A DNA stretch of 64,000 nucleotides, taken from NCBI RefSeq assembly GCF_003627815.1, contig NZ_CP032698.1:3472001-3536000 (forward strand). Direction: 5' to 3'. The stretch is from Streptomyces hundungensis (lineage in GTDB: Bacteria > Actinomycetota > Actinomycetes > Streptomycetales > Streptomycetaceae). The position numbers were made by a program, and so were the translations under genes. Of this stretch, positions 1 through 8,255 are shown piece by piece. Each line of letters starts with the position of its first letter. Within the stretch, counting starts at the first letter, position 1. The notes below the pieces were generated by a model. It saw nothing but the letters and a program-made list of their open reading frames with translations. It had not been told where the DNA came from and did not search any database.

Positions 1-57
1 CGTTCCGGGCGGGACGCGATCGGGGGAGGCGGACGCGGAGGTGGGCGGGGAGGCCAC
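1..57 (-). CDS. 5' end of a leftward gene, possibly purN (partial)
   Basis: A GTG at 57-55 opens a frame that stays open to the window edge (19 codons, Ala/Ser/Pro-rich, beginning MASPPTSASAS). Streptomyces PurN (phosphoribosylglycinamide formyltransferase, purine synthesis) usually starts with such a tail before its Rossmann fold, and purN is the expected neighbour of the next gene in related genomes. The catalytic part lies outside the window, so the identity rests on synteny and the look of the N-terminus. The upstream Shine-Dalgarno sequence is weak. Confidence 0.35.
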   Translation of the reverse strand, partial: MASPPTSASASPDRVPPGT

Positions 58-75
58 GGCGGGGCTCTTTCTCGC

Positions 76-102
76 GGTCGTACGTCTTTGTGTGGTCGTA
101 CG
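76..102. repeat. 9-bp direct repeat in a divergent promoter region
   Basis: GGTCGTACG occurs at 76-84 and again at 94-102, 18 bp apart start to start (under two helical turns), between the leftward partial gene and the rightward gene at 321. Each copy contains the palindrome CGTACG. Such spacing suits binding of a dimer on one DNA face, but no regulator is recognised. The rest of 58-320 holds no gene I can support. Confidence 0.4.
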
Positions 103-320
103 AACGAATCGTGCCCCTCGATACGGGGAACTCTACGAAAGCGCCGACCGTCAGCAACGATACCGGCACACCGGACGGCCCCCACGGGACGGGGGCCGGA
201 CCGCCAGGTAGCGTCTGGGAGGACGCCACGAGACGAGACCTGTCTCACTTACTTGTTTGCGAGATGTGACCCCCTGGCCCGACCGGCCGGCGGGGGTTCC
301 GAGGGGAAGACGTTCACCAG

Positions 321-1136
321 ATGCAGGACCGACCCCACCAGCTGTTCGCAGCCCGCCAGTCCTCCACCCCTGGCTCCCCTCATTCGACGGACCCGGGGAA
401 CGCGGGGCCCGAGGGCACGGGAAGCGGCACCGGAGCGGGCTCCGCCGACGACAACCCCTTCGCCCCGCCGCCCGAGGGCCGCCCCGACCAGCCGTGGCAG
501 CCGCGCCGTCCGGCGGCGGGCGAGGACGAGGGGCAGAGCGGCCAGGGCGGCCAGGGCGGCCCGAACCAGGGTTCACCCTGGGGCAGCCAGTGGAGCGACC
601 GCCAGCCGGGCCGCGCCCCCGGCGTCTTCGGCCGACGCCCCGAGCGTCCCGAGGACCGCCCGGGCCAGAACCCGCCGCCGCCCGGCGGCGGTCTGCGCTG
701 GGACCCCACCGACCCGGCCCAGCGCCGCGCCCGCTACGCCCTGCTCTCCGGCATGTGGGCCTTCTTCTTCGCCCTGTTCGACATGCCGGAGATCGCACTG
801 CTCCTGGGTGCGCTCGGCCTGTACTGGGCGATCAGCTCGCTGCGCGCCAAGCCGAAGCCGCCCTCCGCGCCGTCCGCGACCTCCCCCGCGCCCGCGCCCG
901 CGGCCCAGCAGGCGCCGCAGCCCTCGTCCGCGGGCAAGCCGCAGGTGACGGCGGCGGTGACCGGCCTGGTCACGGCGGTCCTCGCGCTCACGGTGGTGGC
1001 GTCGAGCTTCACGATGCAGCTCGTCTACCGCGACTACTACACCTGCGTGGACGACGCGCTCACCAAGACGGGCCAGCTGGCCTGCAACGACCTGATCCCG
1101 GAGAAGCTGGTCCCGCTGTTCGGCGTCAAGGAGTAG
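321..1136 (+). CDS. Pro/Gly-rich integral membrane protein, function unknown
   Basis: The 271-aa protein has a disordered N-terminal half (residues about 1-135) rich in Pro, Gly, Gln and Ser, and then two membrane segments: about 139-165 (containing MWAFFFALFDMPEIALLLGA) and about 209-231. A Pro/Ala-rich linker separates them. After the second segment come two Cys residues (TCVDDAL and LACNDLI) in a short, probably extracytoplasmic tail that ends FGVKE. The ATG at 321 has a GAGGGGA element 13 nt upstream, which is a little far. It lies divergent from the partial gene at the left edge and convergent with the DUF6350 gene, 18 bp away. The architecture is common next to purN in streptomycetes, where its role is unknown. 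No enzyme motif is visible. Confidence 0.8.
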   Translation: MQDRPHQLFAARQSSTPGSPHSTDPGNAGPEGTGSGTGAGSADDNPFAPPPEGRPDQPWQPRRPAAGEDEGQSGQGGQGGPNQGSPWGSQWSDRQPGRAPGVFGRRPERPEDRPGQNPPPPGGGLRWDPTDPAQRRARYALLSGMWAFFFALFDMPEIALLLGALGLYWAISSLRAKPKPPSAPSATSPAPAPAAQQAPQPSSAGKPQVTAAVTGLVTAVLALTVVASSFTMQLVYRDYYTCVDDALTKTGQLACNDLIPEKLVPLFGVKE

Positions 1137-1154
1137 CCCGGGGCCGCGTGGGTG

Positions 1155-3038
1155 TCAGTCGGCGCCCGGCCGCGCCCCGGGGGCGGGGGCGTCCGGGCCA
1201 GGCCGCGCCGCGTGGGCATCCGGGCCAGGGCCGGTCCCGGGCTCGGTCGTCGGAGCCGCCGGGGGCTCTTCGTCAGGCTGGGCCGCCGGGTCGAAGGCGG
1301 GCTCATGGGTCGGCCTGGGCGGGGAGCCCTGCGGCTGACTCAGGTGGGCCTGAGGTCCTGGACCGGGTGCGACCTCCCACCCAGGGCCGGATGCGGCCTC
1401 CGGTGCGCCCGGGCCCGCCGGTGTTGCCGGGTCCGCCCGGACGGCCGGGTCCGCCGATTCGCCCGGGCCCGCCCCCGCCCCCGGCATCGACTCCGGCCGC
1501 CCCGGCACGGGCCCCGGCACCGGCGGTGCGAGTGGTGCGCTCCCGGTCGGGGGGATGTCCGCCATGAGCCCGCCCGAGGCCTCCTTGAGCGCCGCCCAGC
1601 GGGCCTCCCGCGCGCCTTCCTCGTGCCAGAGGCCGGTCTCGCCGAGCGGCAGGAAGTCGTACGCCCCGTCGTCGGCCGGACCTCGCTCGACCACCGGCGC
1701 CGCGACCCCGCGGTTCCGCCGTGCGGGCCGCCACGCCAACGCCGCCGCCAGCCGGGCCCGCACCGGGCGCCGGGGCGCCGCCCGCCGCATCCGCCAGGCC
1801 CGCAGGACCAGGGCCCCCGGCATCCCGACCGCCGCCGCCCACCCCAGCGCCGCGCCCCCCGTACGCCACCACACCGGGCCGAGCGCGGCGAGGCTCCCGG
1901 TGCCGAGCGGGCCGCCGGCGACCGCCGCGAGGACCGCGAGGGCGCAGCCGCACAGGGCCGCCCCGAGCAGCGCGGCCCGCGCCGTCGCGCGCCGCCCCCA
2001 CCCTTCGCTCACGGCCGCCCGCGCGGTGAAGCGGGCCAGGACGAGGCCGGCCAGCAGGGGCACCCCGCCGGCCGCCCAGGTCCACCAGGATCCGTGGCCC
2101 GCGGGCGGCACCGCGGCGAGCAGCGGGAAGTGCGGCAGGGTGGCGGTGCCCGCCGCGCCGAGGGGGCCGGCCGTCGCCCCCGTACCGACGGCGAAGCCGG
2201 GGCCCAGGCCGTACGAGGCGCCCCACACGGCGGCGTTCGGCACCAGGGCGACGGCGAGCAGCAGCACCGCGAACCGTCCCGACCAGTCCTCCGCGAGCCG
2301 CAGGAAGGCGTCCTCTGCGACCCCGATGTGCCAGGCCAGCCCGGCCCCCGCGAGCAGCGCGCCGCCGCCGAGCAACACCGCGGTGGCGGCCCCCGCGGCC
2401 CGTACCGCCGCGTGTGCGGGAGCGCCCAGGAGGGCGGCCCGCACCCGGGCCGGGACCACGTCCGGCAGCGGTCCGACCGGGCGGCCGTGCGCGGTCCAGA
2501 CCCCGGCGGCGGTCGCCAGGGCCACGGTGAGCGGCACGTGCAGCGCCGCGCCGAGCAGATCGGCGGGCAGCGGCCCGGCATCCGCGTACAGCACGACCGC
2601 CGCCGCCACCGCCAGGTATCCGCAGGTCACCGCCCCGAACACGGCCGGGCCCGAGGGGAGCGGCCCGGCGTCGACCTCGTCGTACGCCTCGTCGTCGGGC
2701 ATCAGCGCGTCGCGGGCCGCGCGGTGGGCGAGCCAGGCGGGCAGCGCCACCAGCAGGAGCGGGACCAGTCCGACCGGGGCGGGTGCGCCGGTCAGCGTCT
2801 CCGGCCTGACCAGCGGGGTTCCATGGGCGAGCAGCCACAGGGAGGCGGCCGTGCGCAGGGCGCCGCCGGGCCCGCTGTCGGGGTACGGGGAGCTGATCCA
2901 CAGCACGATCACCACCACGGCCAGGACGCCGAGCCCGAGCCCCGCCGCGATCGCGCCGCGCAGCAAACAGGTGGCGAGCACGGAGGAGCGCGCCCTGGCG
3001 GTCGGCAACAACAGGCTGCGCTCGGTCACTTGGGTCAC
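1155..3038 (-). CDS. DUF6350-family polytopic membrane protein
   Basis: The GTG start at 3038 gives 627 aa beginning [10 protein letters not shown], which matches how this family usually begins; an upstream ATG at 3104 would add 22 unlikely residues. Around ten hydrophobic segments fill the first 430 residues, including the characteristic [18 protein letters not shown] early loop. The last ~200 residues are a hydrophilic, Pro/Gly-rich tail, probably cytosolic. Members of DUF6350 are sometimes labelled 'cell division protein PerM', but I know of no biochemical evidence here, so that name should be treated as provisional. The gene is convergent with the membrane-protein gene on its left and divergent from the XRE/sigma-like gene on its right, with a 173-bp AT-richer promoter region between the two starts. 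Confidence 0.8.
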   Translation of the reverse strand: MTQVTERSLLLPTARARSSVLATCLLRGAIAAGLGLGVLAVVVIVLWISSPYPDSGPGGALRTAASLWLLAHGTPLVRPETLTGAPAPVGLVPLLLVALPAWLAHRAARDALMPDDEAYDEVDAGPLPSGPAVFGAVTCGYLAVAAAVVLYADAGPLPADLLGAALHVPLTVALATAAGVWTAHGRPVGPLPDVVPARVRAALLGAPAHAAVRAAGAATAVLLGGGALLAGAGLAWHIGVAEDAFLRLAEDWSGRFAVLLLAVALVPNAAVWGASYGLGPGFAVGTGATAGPLGAAGTATLPHFPLLAAVPPAGHGSWWTWAAGGVPLLAGLVLARFTARAAVSEGWGRRATARAALLGAALCGCALAVLAAVAGGPLGTGSLAALGPVWWRTGGAALGWAAAVGMPGALVLRAWRMRRAAPRRPVRARLAAALAWRPARRNRGVAAPVVERGPADDGAYDFLPLGETGLWHEEGAREARWAALKEASGGLMADIPPTGSAPLAPPVPGPVPGRPESMPGAGAGPGESADPAVRADPATPAGPGAPEAASGPGWEVAPGPGPQAHLSQPQGSPPRPTHEPAFDPAAQPDEEPPAAPTTEPGTGPGPDAHAARPGPDAPAPGARPGAD

Positions 3039-3211
3039 CCGGCCATGCTGCCAACGACACGCGCTTTCTACCGGTAACACGTGAATGACCGAAGTGTCGC
3101 TCAATATACGGTTATGTACTTTTTACCCGAGGCGGCGTATTCCGCCGCGCCACCCCGGGTGCGCAGTGCAACAGCCGTTACGGCCTTCGCGGGGAGCCCT
3201 GGGAGCCCTTC
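3039..3211. promoter_or_regulatory. Divergent promoter region
   Basis: This is the start-to-start gap between the DUF6350 gene and the XRE/sigma-like gene. The stretch at about 3095-3130 (with AATATACGGTTATGTAC) is much richer in A+T than its surroundings, which suggests promoter elements. A 6-bp hairpin (GCGGCG at 3132-3137, CGCCGC at 3143-3148) lies in the presumed leader of the rightward gene. The exact -35/-10 boxes are not assigned. Confidence 0.4.
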
Positions 3212-4684
3212 ATGACACAGAGCACGGCCGACACCAAGGCCACCGACGCCATGTCCCCCCTGCCCACTCCCAAGGAGCGGCGCCGGCTGCGGGAGGCGAA
3301 GGATCTGAGCGAGGCGCAGGTCGCGGCGACGGTCGGCGTCACCCGCGCGACCGTGCGCTCGTGGGAGACGGGCCGCACCACACCGCGCGGACGCAAGGGC
3401 CAGATCTACGCCCGCTTCCTCGCCTCCATCGCGTCGGAACTGGCCGCCGCCGCCAACCCGGACGGCACTGCGCCCCCGTCCTCCCGCCCCGCTGGAAGCA
3501 CGGCGACACCTCCGGCCACCCCAGGCACCCCGACCACCCCGGCCACCCCCCGTGACCCGTCCACACCCGGCCCCTCCCCCACCCCGTCAACCGCCGACGG
3601 GACTGCCAAGGGCGACAGCGGGTCGGAGCACGTGGGGGCCGGCGCGGAGGCATCCTGCGCGGTAGCCGCGGACCCGGCGCCGGGCGGCGACGCCACGACC
3701 CCGCCCGACACCCCGCAGGGCGACGAGCTCGCACCCACCGAACCGCACGCCCCCCGGACCGACACCCCACGGGGCGACGAGGCCGCGGCCACCGAACCGC
3801 ACGCGCCCCCGCCCCGCACCCCACGAGCCGGCGAAGCCGAGGACGCCGAACCGGACGCGCTCACCCCCGCCCAGGCCTTCGACGCGCTGTATCTGGCCGC
3901 CGCGCCCGCCCTCGCCCAGCAGACCTATCTGCTGACCGGGCGGACCCGGCTCGCGCGGGAGTCCGTGGAGCGCGCGTTCCACCTGGCCTGGGAGCACTGG
4001 CCGCAGGTCGCCACCGACCGGGATCCGGTGGGGTGGGTGCGGGCCGCGGCGCACGAGTACGCGCTCTCCCCCTGGCACCGCTTCCGGCGCACCCACAAGC
4101 ACCCCGACCAGCCGCCCGTGGAGCCCGAACGCCGGGCGCTGCTGGACACATTGCTCGATCTGCCGCCCGCCTACCGGCGCACCGCGCTGCTCTACGACGG
4201 GCTCGGGCTCGACCTGCCGGACGCGGCCGCCGAGATGGAGGCCAGCACCCCGGCCGCCGCGAGCCGGGTGCTGAACGCGCGGGCCGCGCTGGTGGACCGG
4301 GTTCCCGCGGCGCGGCGCGCCAAGACCCCCGAGGCCCTCTCGTCGGTCCTGCGCGAGCGCATCACCGACCTCGCGCTCGCCGGGCCCCCCGCCCTGACCC
4401 GGCTGCCGTCCGCACGGGTCGTACGCACCGGCGGCGAGCGGCGGCGCAGATTCTGGACGCGGTCCGCGATCGCCTTCACCACGCTGATCGTGAGCGCGAC
4501 GAGCTTCACCGTGGTGACCGTGCCGCACCACCACGTCCGGCCGGTGCCGCTCGGCGTACGCGTCGGAGGCGTCCCCGTCAACAGCGGGCCGCAGCGGCTG
4601 ACCAGCGAGGACCTCGAACTGCGCGACAAACTGCGCACGGAGCCGGCCCGTGGGCCGCACCGGCTGGTCCTCGACATCCGCTGA
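3212..4684 (+). CDS. XRE helix-turn-helix / sigma-70-like fusion with a C-terminal membrane anchor
   Basis: The 490-aa protein starts with an XRE-type helix-turn-helix at about 20-62 (SEAQVAATVGVTRATVRSWE, then TGRTTPRGRKGQ). A Pro/Thr/Ala-rich linker of about 140 residues follows. Residues about 212-360 then resemble an ECF sigma factor: a region-2-like helix set (YLLTGRTRLARESVERAF) and a region-4-like part (LLDLPPAYRRTALLYDGLGL, then AAEMEAS). Near the C-terminus is one membrane segment, about 413-436 (RSAIAFTTLIVSATSFTVVT). The start codon ATG follows GGGAG. No anti-sigma gene is adjacent. The sigma-like part lacks an obvious acidic -10-binding motif, so it may serve as a DNA-binding or signalling scaffold rather than a working sigma factor. 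It is divergent from the DUF6350 gene and convergent with sucD. Confidence 0.75.
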   Translation: MTQSTADTKATDAMSPLPTPKERRRLREAKDLSEAQVAATVGVTRATVRSWETGRTTPRGRKGQIYARFLASIASELAAAANPDGTAPPSSRPAGSTATPPATPGTPTTPATPRDPSTPGPSPTPSTADGTAKGDSGSEHVGAGAEASCAVAADPAPGGDATTPPDTPQGDELAPTEPHAPRTDTPRGDEAAATEPHAPPPRTPRAGEAEDAEPDALTPAQAFDALYLAAAPALAQQTYLLTGRTRLARESVERAFHLAWEHWPQVATDRDPVGWVRAAAHEYALSPWHRFRRTHKHPDQPPVEPERRALLDTLLDLPPAYRRTALLYDGLGLDLPDAAAEMEASTPAAASRVLNARAALVDRVPAARRAKTPEALSSVLRERITDLALAGPPALTRLPSARVVRTGGERRRRFWTRSAIAFTTLIVSATSFTVVTVPHHHVRPVPLGVRVGGVPVNSGPQRLTSEDLELRDKLRTEPARGPHRLVLDIR

Positions 4685-4712
4685 CCGGCCGCGCCGCGCC
4701 CGGACACGCACG

Positions 4713-4745
4713 AGGGCCCGCACCCCTGCGAGGGGTGCGGGCCCT
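4713..4745. terminator. Bidirectional terminator between convergent genes
   Basis: A perfect 14-bp stem (AGGGCCCGCACCCC at 4713-4726, its complement at 4732-4745) closes a 5-base loop. It lies between the end of the XRE/sigma-like gene (4684) and the end of sucD (4785), so it can end transcription from both sides. As usual in Streptomyces there is no long T tract. Confidence 0.85.
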
Positions 4746-4784
4746 TGACGCGTACGCGGAGAGCTCAGCTCGGCGAGGCGGTGC

Positions 4785-5669
4785 TCAGCTGCCTAGGATG
4801 GCGCGCGCGAGCTTGGCGGTCTCGGTCGGCGTCTTGCCGACCTTGACTCCGGCGGCCTCCAGGGCCTCCTTCTTCGCCTGGGCGGTGCCGGAGGAACCGG
4901 AGACGATGGCGCCGGCGTGGCCCATGGTCTTGCCCTCGGGCGCGGTGAAGCCCGCGACGTAGCCGACGACCGGCTTGGTGACGTTGGCCTTGATGTAGTC
5001 GGCCGCACGCTCCTCGGCGTCGCCGCCGATCTCGCCGATCATCACGATCAGGTCGGTCTCGGGGTCGGCCTCGAACGCGGCGAGCGCGTCGATGTGCGTG
5101 GTGCCGATGACCGGGTCGCCACCGATGCCGACGGCGGACGAGAAGCCGATGTCGCGCAGCTCGTACATCATCTGGTACGTCAGCGTGCCGGACTTCGACA
5201 CCAAGCCGATACGGCCCGGCTTGGTGATGTCGCCCGGGATGATGCCGGCGTTGGACTGGCCCGGCGTGATCAGACCGGGGCAGTTCGGGCCGATGATGCG
5301 GGTCTTGTTGCCCTTGGAGTTCGCGTACGCCCAGAAGGCGGCGGAGTCGTGCACCGCGATGCCCTCGGTGATGACGACGGCGAGACCGATCTCGGCGTCG
5401 ATCGCCTCGACGACGGCGGCCTTGGCGTGGGCCGGCGGCACGAAGAGGACGGAGACGTCGGCGCCCGTCTTCTCCATCGCTTCCTTGACGGAACCGAAGA
5501 CCGGGACGTCGGTGCCGTCGAAGTCGACGGAGGTGCCGGCCTTGCGCGGGTTCACGCCGCCGACGATGTTGGTGCCGTCGGCCAGCATGAGCTTGGTGTG
5601 CTTCATGCCCGTGGCGCCGGTCATGCCCTGGACGATGACCTTGCTGTCCTTGGTGAGGAAGATAGCCAT
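4785..5669 (-). CDS. sucD: Succinyl-CoA synthetase alpha subunit
   Basis: SucD is the alpha subunit of ADP/GDP-forming succinate-CoA ligase, the TCA-cycle step with substrate-level phosphorylation, in the cytosol. The 294-aa length is standard. A CoA-binding Rossmann domain ([17 protein letters not shown] near 13-29, PPAHA at 78-82) is followed by the ligase domain with the phosphorylated histidine in GHAGAI (His251). The motif GPNCPG is at 127-132. The ATG at 5669 lies 22 bp after the end of sucC, so the two subunits form an operon in the order sucC-sucD. Transcription ends at the strong stem-loop just downstream. Confidence 0.98.
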   Translation of the reverse strand: MAIFLTKDSKVIVQGMTGATGMKHTKLMLADGTNIVGGVNPRKAGTSVDFDGTDVPVFGSVKEAMEKTGADVSVLFVPPAHAKAAVVEAIDAEIGLAVVITEGIAVHDSAAFWAYANSKGNKTRIIGPNCPGLITPGQSNAGIIPGDITKPGRIGLVSKSGTLTYQMMYELRDIGFSSAVGIGGDPVIGTTHIDALAAFEADPETDLIVMIGEIGGDAEERAADYIKANVTKPVVGYVAGFTAPEGKTMGHAGAIVSGSSGTAQAKKEALEAAGVKVGKTPTETAKLARAILGS

Positions 5670-5691
5670 GGTGGTGTCTTAACCTCTTCCC

Positions 5692-6870
5692 TTACTTCGC
5701 AGCCGCGAGCTCGGCGGCCTTGTCGGCCGCGCCGTCCATGGTGTCCACGCGCTGCACCAGCGGGTGGTTGGCGTCGCTGAGGATCTTGCGACCCAGCTCC
5801 GCGTTGTTGCCGTCGAGACGGACGACGAGCGGCTTGGTGACCTCTTCGCCCTTGTCGGCGAGGAGGGCCAGCGCCTGGATGATGCCGTTGGCGACCTCGT
5901 CGCAGGCGGTGATGCCGCCGAAGACGTTGACGAACACGGACTTGACGTCCTCGTCGCCGAGGATGATCTCCAGGCCGTTCGCCATCACCTGGGCGGACGC
6001 GCCGCCGCCGATGTCGAGGAAGTTGGCCGGCTTCACGCCGCCGTGGTTCTCACCGGCGTACGCGACGACGTCGAGGGTGCTCATGACGAGACCCGCGCCG
6101 TTGCCGATGATGCCGACCTCGCCGTCGAGCTTCACGTAGTTGAGGTTCTTGGCCTTGGCGGCCGCCTCGAGGGGGTTGGCCGCGGCCTTGTCCTCGAGAG
6201 CCTCGTGCTCGGGCTGCCGGAACTCGGCGTTCTCGTCGAGCGACACCTTGCCGTCGAGGGCGAGGATGCGGCCGTCCTTGGTCTTCACCAGCGGGTTGAC
6301 CTCGACGAGGAGCGCGTCCTCGGCGACGAAGGTCTTCCACAGGGTCACCATGGCCTCGGCGACGCCCTCGGCCACGTCGGCCGGGAACTTCGCGAGGGCC
6401 ACGATCTCGCGGGCCTTCTCGATGTCGACGCCCTCAACGGCGTTGACCGGGACCTTCGCGAGGGCCTCGGGGGTCTTCTCCGCGACCTCCTCGATGTCCA
6501 TGCCGCCCTGCACCGACGCCATGGCGAGGAAGGTGCGGTTGGTGCGGTCGAGGAGGTACGAGACGTAGTACTCGGCCTCGATCTCGGGGGACAGCTCGGC
6601 GATCATCACCTTGTGGACCGTGTGGCCCTTGATGTCCATGCCGAGGATGTCGGTGGCGCGGGCGACGGCCTCGTCCGCGTTGGCGGCCAGCTTCACGCCG
6701 CCGGCCTTGCCGCGGCCACCGACCTTCACCTGCGCCTTGACGACCGACTTGCCGCCGAGACGCTCAGTGGCCTCGCGCGCCGCCTCAGGCGTGTCGATCA
6801 CTTCACCGGCCAGCACCGGTACACCGTGCTTGGCGAAGAGGTCCCTCGCCTGGTACTCGAACAGGTCCAC
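5692..6870 (-). CDS. sucC: Succinyl-CoA synthetase beta subunit
   Basis: SucC, 392 aa, is the nucleotide-specific beta subunit partnering SucD. The ATP-grasp fold is evident from [19 protein letters not shown] at the N-terminus, the lysine/glycine-rich segment [12 protein letters not shown] near residues 48-59, and the metal/nucleotide segment [15 protein letters not shown]. The C-terminal part with FLDIGGGA and [15 protein letters not shown] contacts SucD. The start is GTG at 6870, with AAGGGACGG upstream. It is the first gene of the sucCD operon. The 230-bp region upstream contains a Crp-like palindrome (7048-7063). Confidence 0.98.
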   Translation of the reverse strand: MDLFEYQARDLFAKHGVPVLAGEVIDTPEAAREATERLGGKSVVKAQVKVGGRGKAGGVKLAANADEAVARATDILGMDIKGHTVHKVMIAELSPEIEAEYYVSYLLDRTNRTFLAMASVQGGMDIEEVAEKTPEALAKVPVNAVEGVDIEKAREIVALAKFPADVAEGVAEAMVTLWKTFVAEDALLVEVNPLVKTKDGRILALDGKVSLDENAEFRQPEHEALEDKAAANPLEAAAKAKNLNYVKLDGEVGIIGNGAGLVMSTLDVVAYAGENHGGVKPANFLDIGGGASAQVMANGLEIILGDEDVKSVFVNVFGGITACDEVANGIIQALALLADKGEEVTKPLVVRLDGNNAELGRKILSDANHPLVQRVDTMDGAADKAAELAAAK

Positions 6871-7047
6871 GCGCGTCCGTCCCTTTTCAGTGGTATCGCG
6901 GTTGCGTTGTCTGCTGGGCGTGCCGCGAAGGGCAACGTGACGGCGCTGTCACTGAGGGAGGCGTACACGGTCCGAGTACGCGGCATGTCCGTCTCGCAGG
7001 TTATCTCCGCGGGACCTGGCTCCCTAAATCGCAGATCACACCTGGGC

Positions 7048-7063
7048 GGTGATACCTGTCACA
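7048..7063. promoter_or_regulatory. Possible Crp-type operator upstream of sucC
   Basis: GGTGA-TACCTG-TCACA differs from the CRP-family consensus TGTGA-N6-TCACA at one position. It sits about 178 bp upstream of the sucC start, in the sucC/VWA intergenic region. A second partial half-site (GATCACA, 7034-7040) lies nearby. Streptomyces Crp is known to control primary metabolism, so a site before a TCA operon is plausible. This is a visual match only. Confidence 0.35.
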
Positions 7064-7100
7064 GATCACCTGGTCGGCGCGGGTCGGGGTATGACCTCCC

Positions 7101-8255
7101 TCACGCCTGGGGTATCGGCAGGGGCCTGCGCTCGATCGCCGCGGCCATCACCTCGGGGAACAGGTCGGGGGTGCAGGCGAAGGCCGGGGCGCCCAGCGCG
7201 GCCAGGGCCGCGGCGTGCTCGCGGTCGTAGGCGGGGGCGCCCTCGTCGGAGAGCGCGAGCAGGGCCACGAACTGCACCCCGGACGCCTTCATCGCGGCGA
7301 CCCGTTTCAGCATCTCGTCCCGTATCCCGCCCTCGTAGAGATCACTGATCAGAACGACCACGGTGTCCGCGGGGCGGGTGATCTGCGACTGGCAGTACGC
7401 CAGCGCCCGGTTGATGTCGGTGCCGCCGCCGAGCTGGGTGCCGAACAGGACGTCGACGGGGTCGTCGAGCTGGTCGGTGAGGTCGACGACGGCGGTGTCG
7501 AAGACCACCAGGCGGGTCGCGATCGAGCGCATCGAGGCGAGCACCGCGCCGAACACGGAGGCGTAGACGACGGACGCCGCCATCGAGCCGGACTGGTCGA
7601 TGCAGAGCACGACGTCCTTCTTCACGCCTCGCGCCGCCCGCCCGTGGCCGATCAGCCGCTCGGGCACGACGGTGCCGTGCTCGGGCAGATAGTTCTTGAG
7701 GTTGGCCCTGATGGTGCGGTCCCAGTCGATGTCGCGGTGGCGGGGCCGGCTGATGCGGGTGCTGCGGTCCAGGGCGCCGGTGAGGGTGGCCCGGGTGCGC
7801 GTGGCGAGGCGCTTCTCCAAGTCCGCGACGACCTTGCGGACCACGGCGCGGGCGGTCTCCCGGGTGGTCTCGGGCATCGCCTTGTTGAGGGAGAGCAGGG
7901 TGCCCACGAGATGGACGTCGGCCTCGACCGCCTCCAGCATCTCCGGCTCCAGGAGCAGCGTGGCGAGGCCGAGGCGTTCGATGGCGTCGCGCTGCATGAT
8001 CTGCACCACGGAGCTCGGGAAGTACCCGCGGATGTCCCCCAGCCAGCGGGCGACGGAGGGCGCGGACGCGCCGAGCCCCGCGCCGCGGTCCTTGGCCGTG
8101 CCCTTGCCGCGGACATAGAGCGCGGCGAGCGCGCCGTCCATGGCGGCGTCCTGCCCGGTGAGCGCCCGGCCTGTGCCCTCGGCGCCGGGCTCCCCGCCGA
8201 GCACCAGCCGCCAGCGCCGCAGCCGCTCGTCAGTACTTGGTCGCGTGCTGGTCAT
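7101..8255 (-). CDS. von Willebrand factor A domain protein of a MoxR/VWA system (YehP-like)
   Basis: The 384-aa protein has a helical N-terminal half and a VWA domain from about 212 onward. A complete metal-ion-dependent adhesion site is present: DQSGS at 220-224, a threonine in QLGGGTDINRAL, and an aspartate in VVLISDLYEGG. VWA proteins next to MoxR AAA+ ATPases act as adaptors that bind a target or the ATPase ring through this metal site. The ATG at 8255 overlaps the stop of the DUF5682 gene (TGATG) and has GGAGGT at a 9-nt spacing; a TTG one codon earlier is possible. It is the last gene of the operon MoxR-DUF5682-VWA and corresponds by content to E. coli yehP. The partner protein it acts on is unknown. 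Confidence 0.9.
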   Translation of the reverse strand: MTSTRPSTDERLRRWRLVLGGEPGAEGTGRALTGQDAAMDGALAALYVRGKGTAKDRGAGLGASAPSVARWLGDIRGYFPSSVVQIMQRDAIERLGLATLLLEPEMLEAVEADVHLVGTLLSLNKAMPETTRETARAVVRKVVADLEKRLATRTRATLTGALDRSTRISRPRHRDIDWDRTIRANLKNYLPEHGTVVPERLIGHGRAARGVKKDVVLCIDQSGSMAASVVYASVFGAVLASMRSIATRLVVFDTAVVDLTDQLDDPVDVLFGTQLGGGTDINRALAYCQSQITRPADTVVVLISDLYEGGIRDEMLKRVAAMKASGVQFVALLALSDEGAPAYDREHAAALAALGAPAFACTPDLFPEVMAAAIERRPLPIPQA

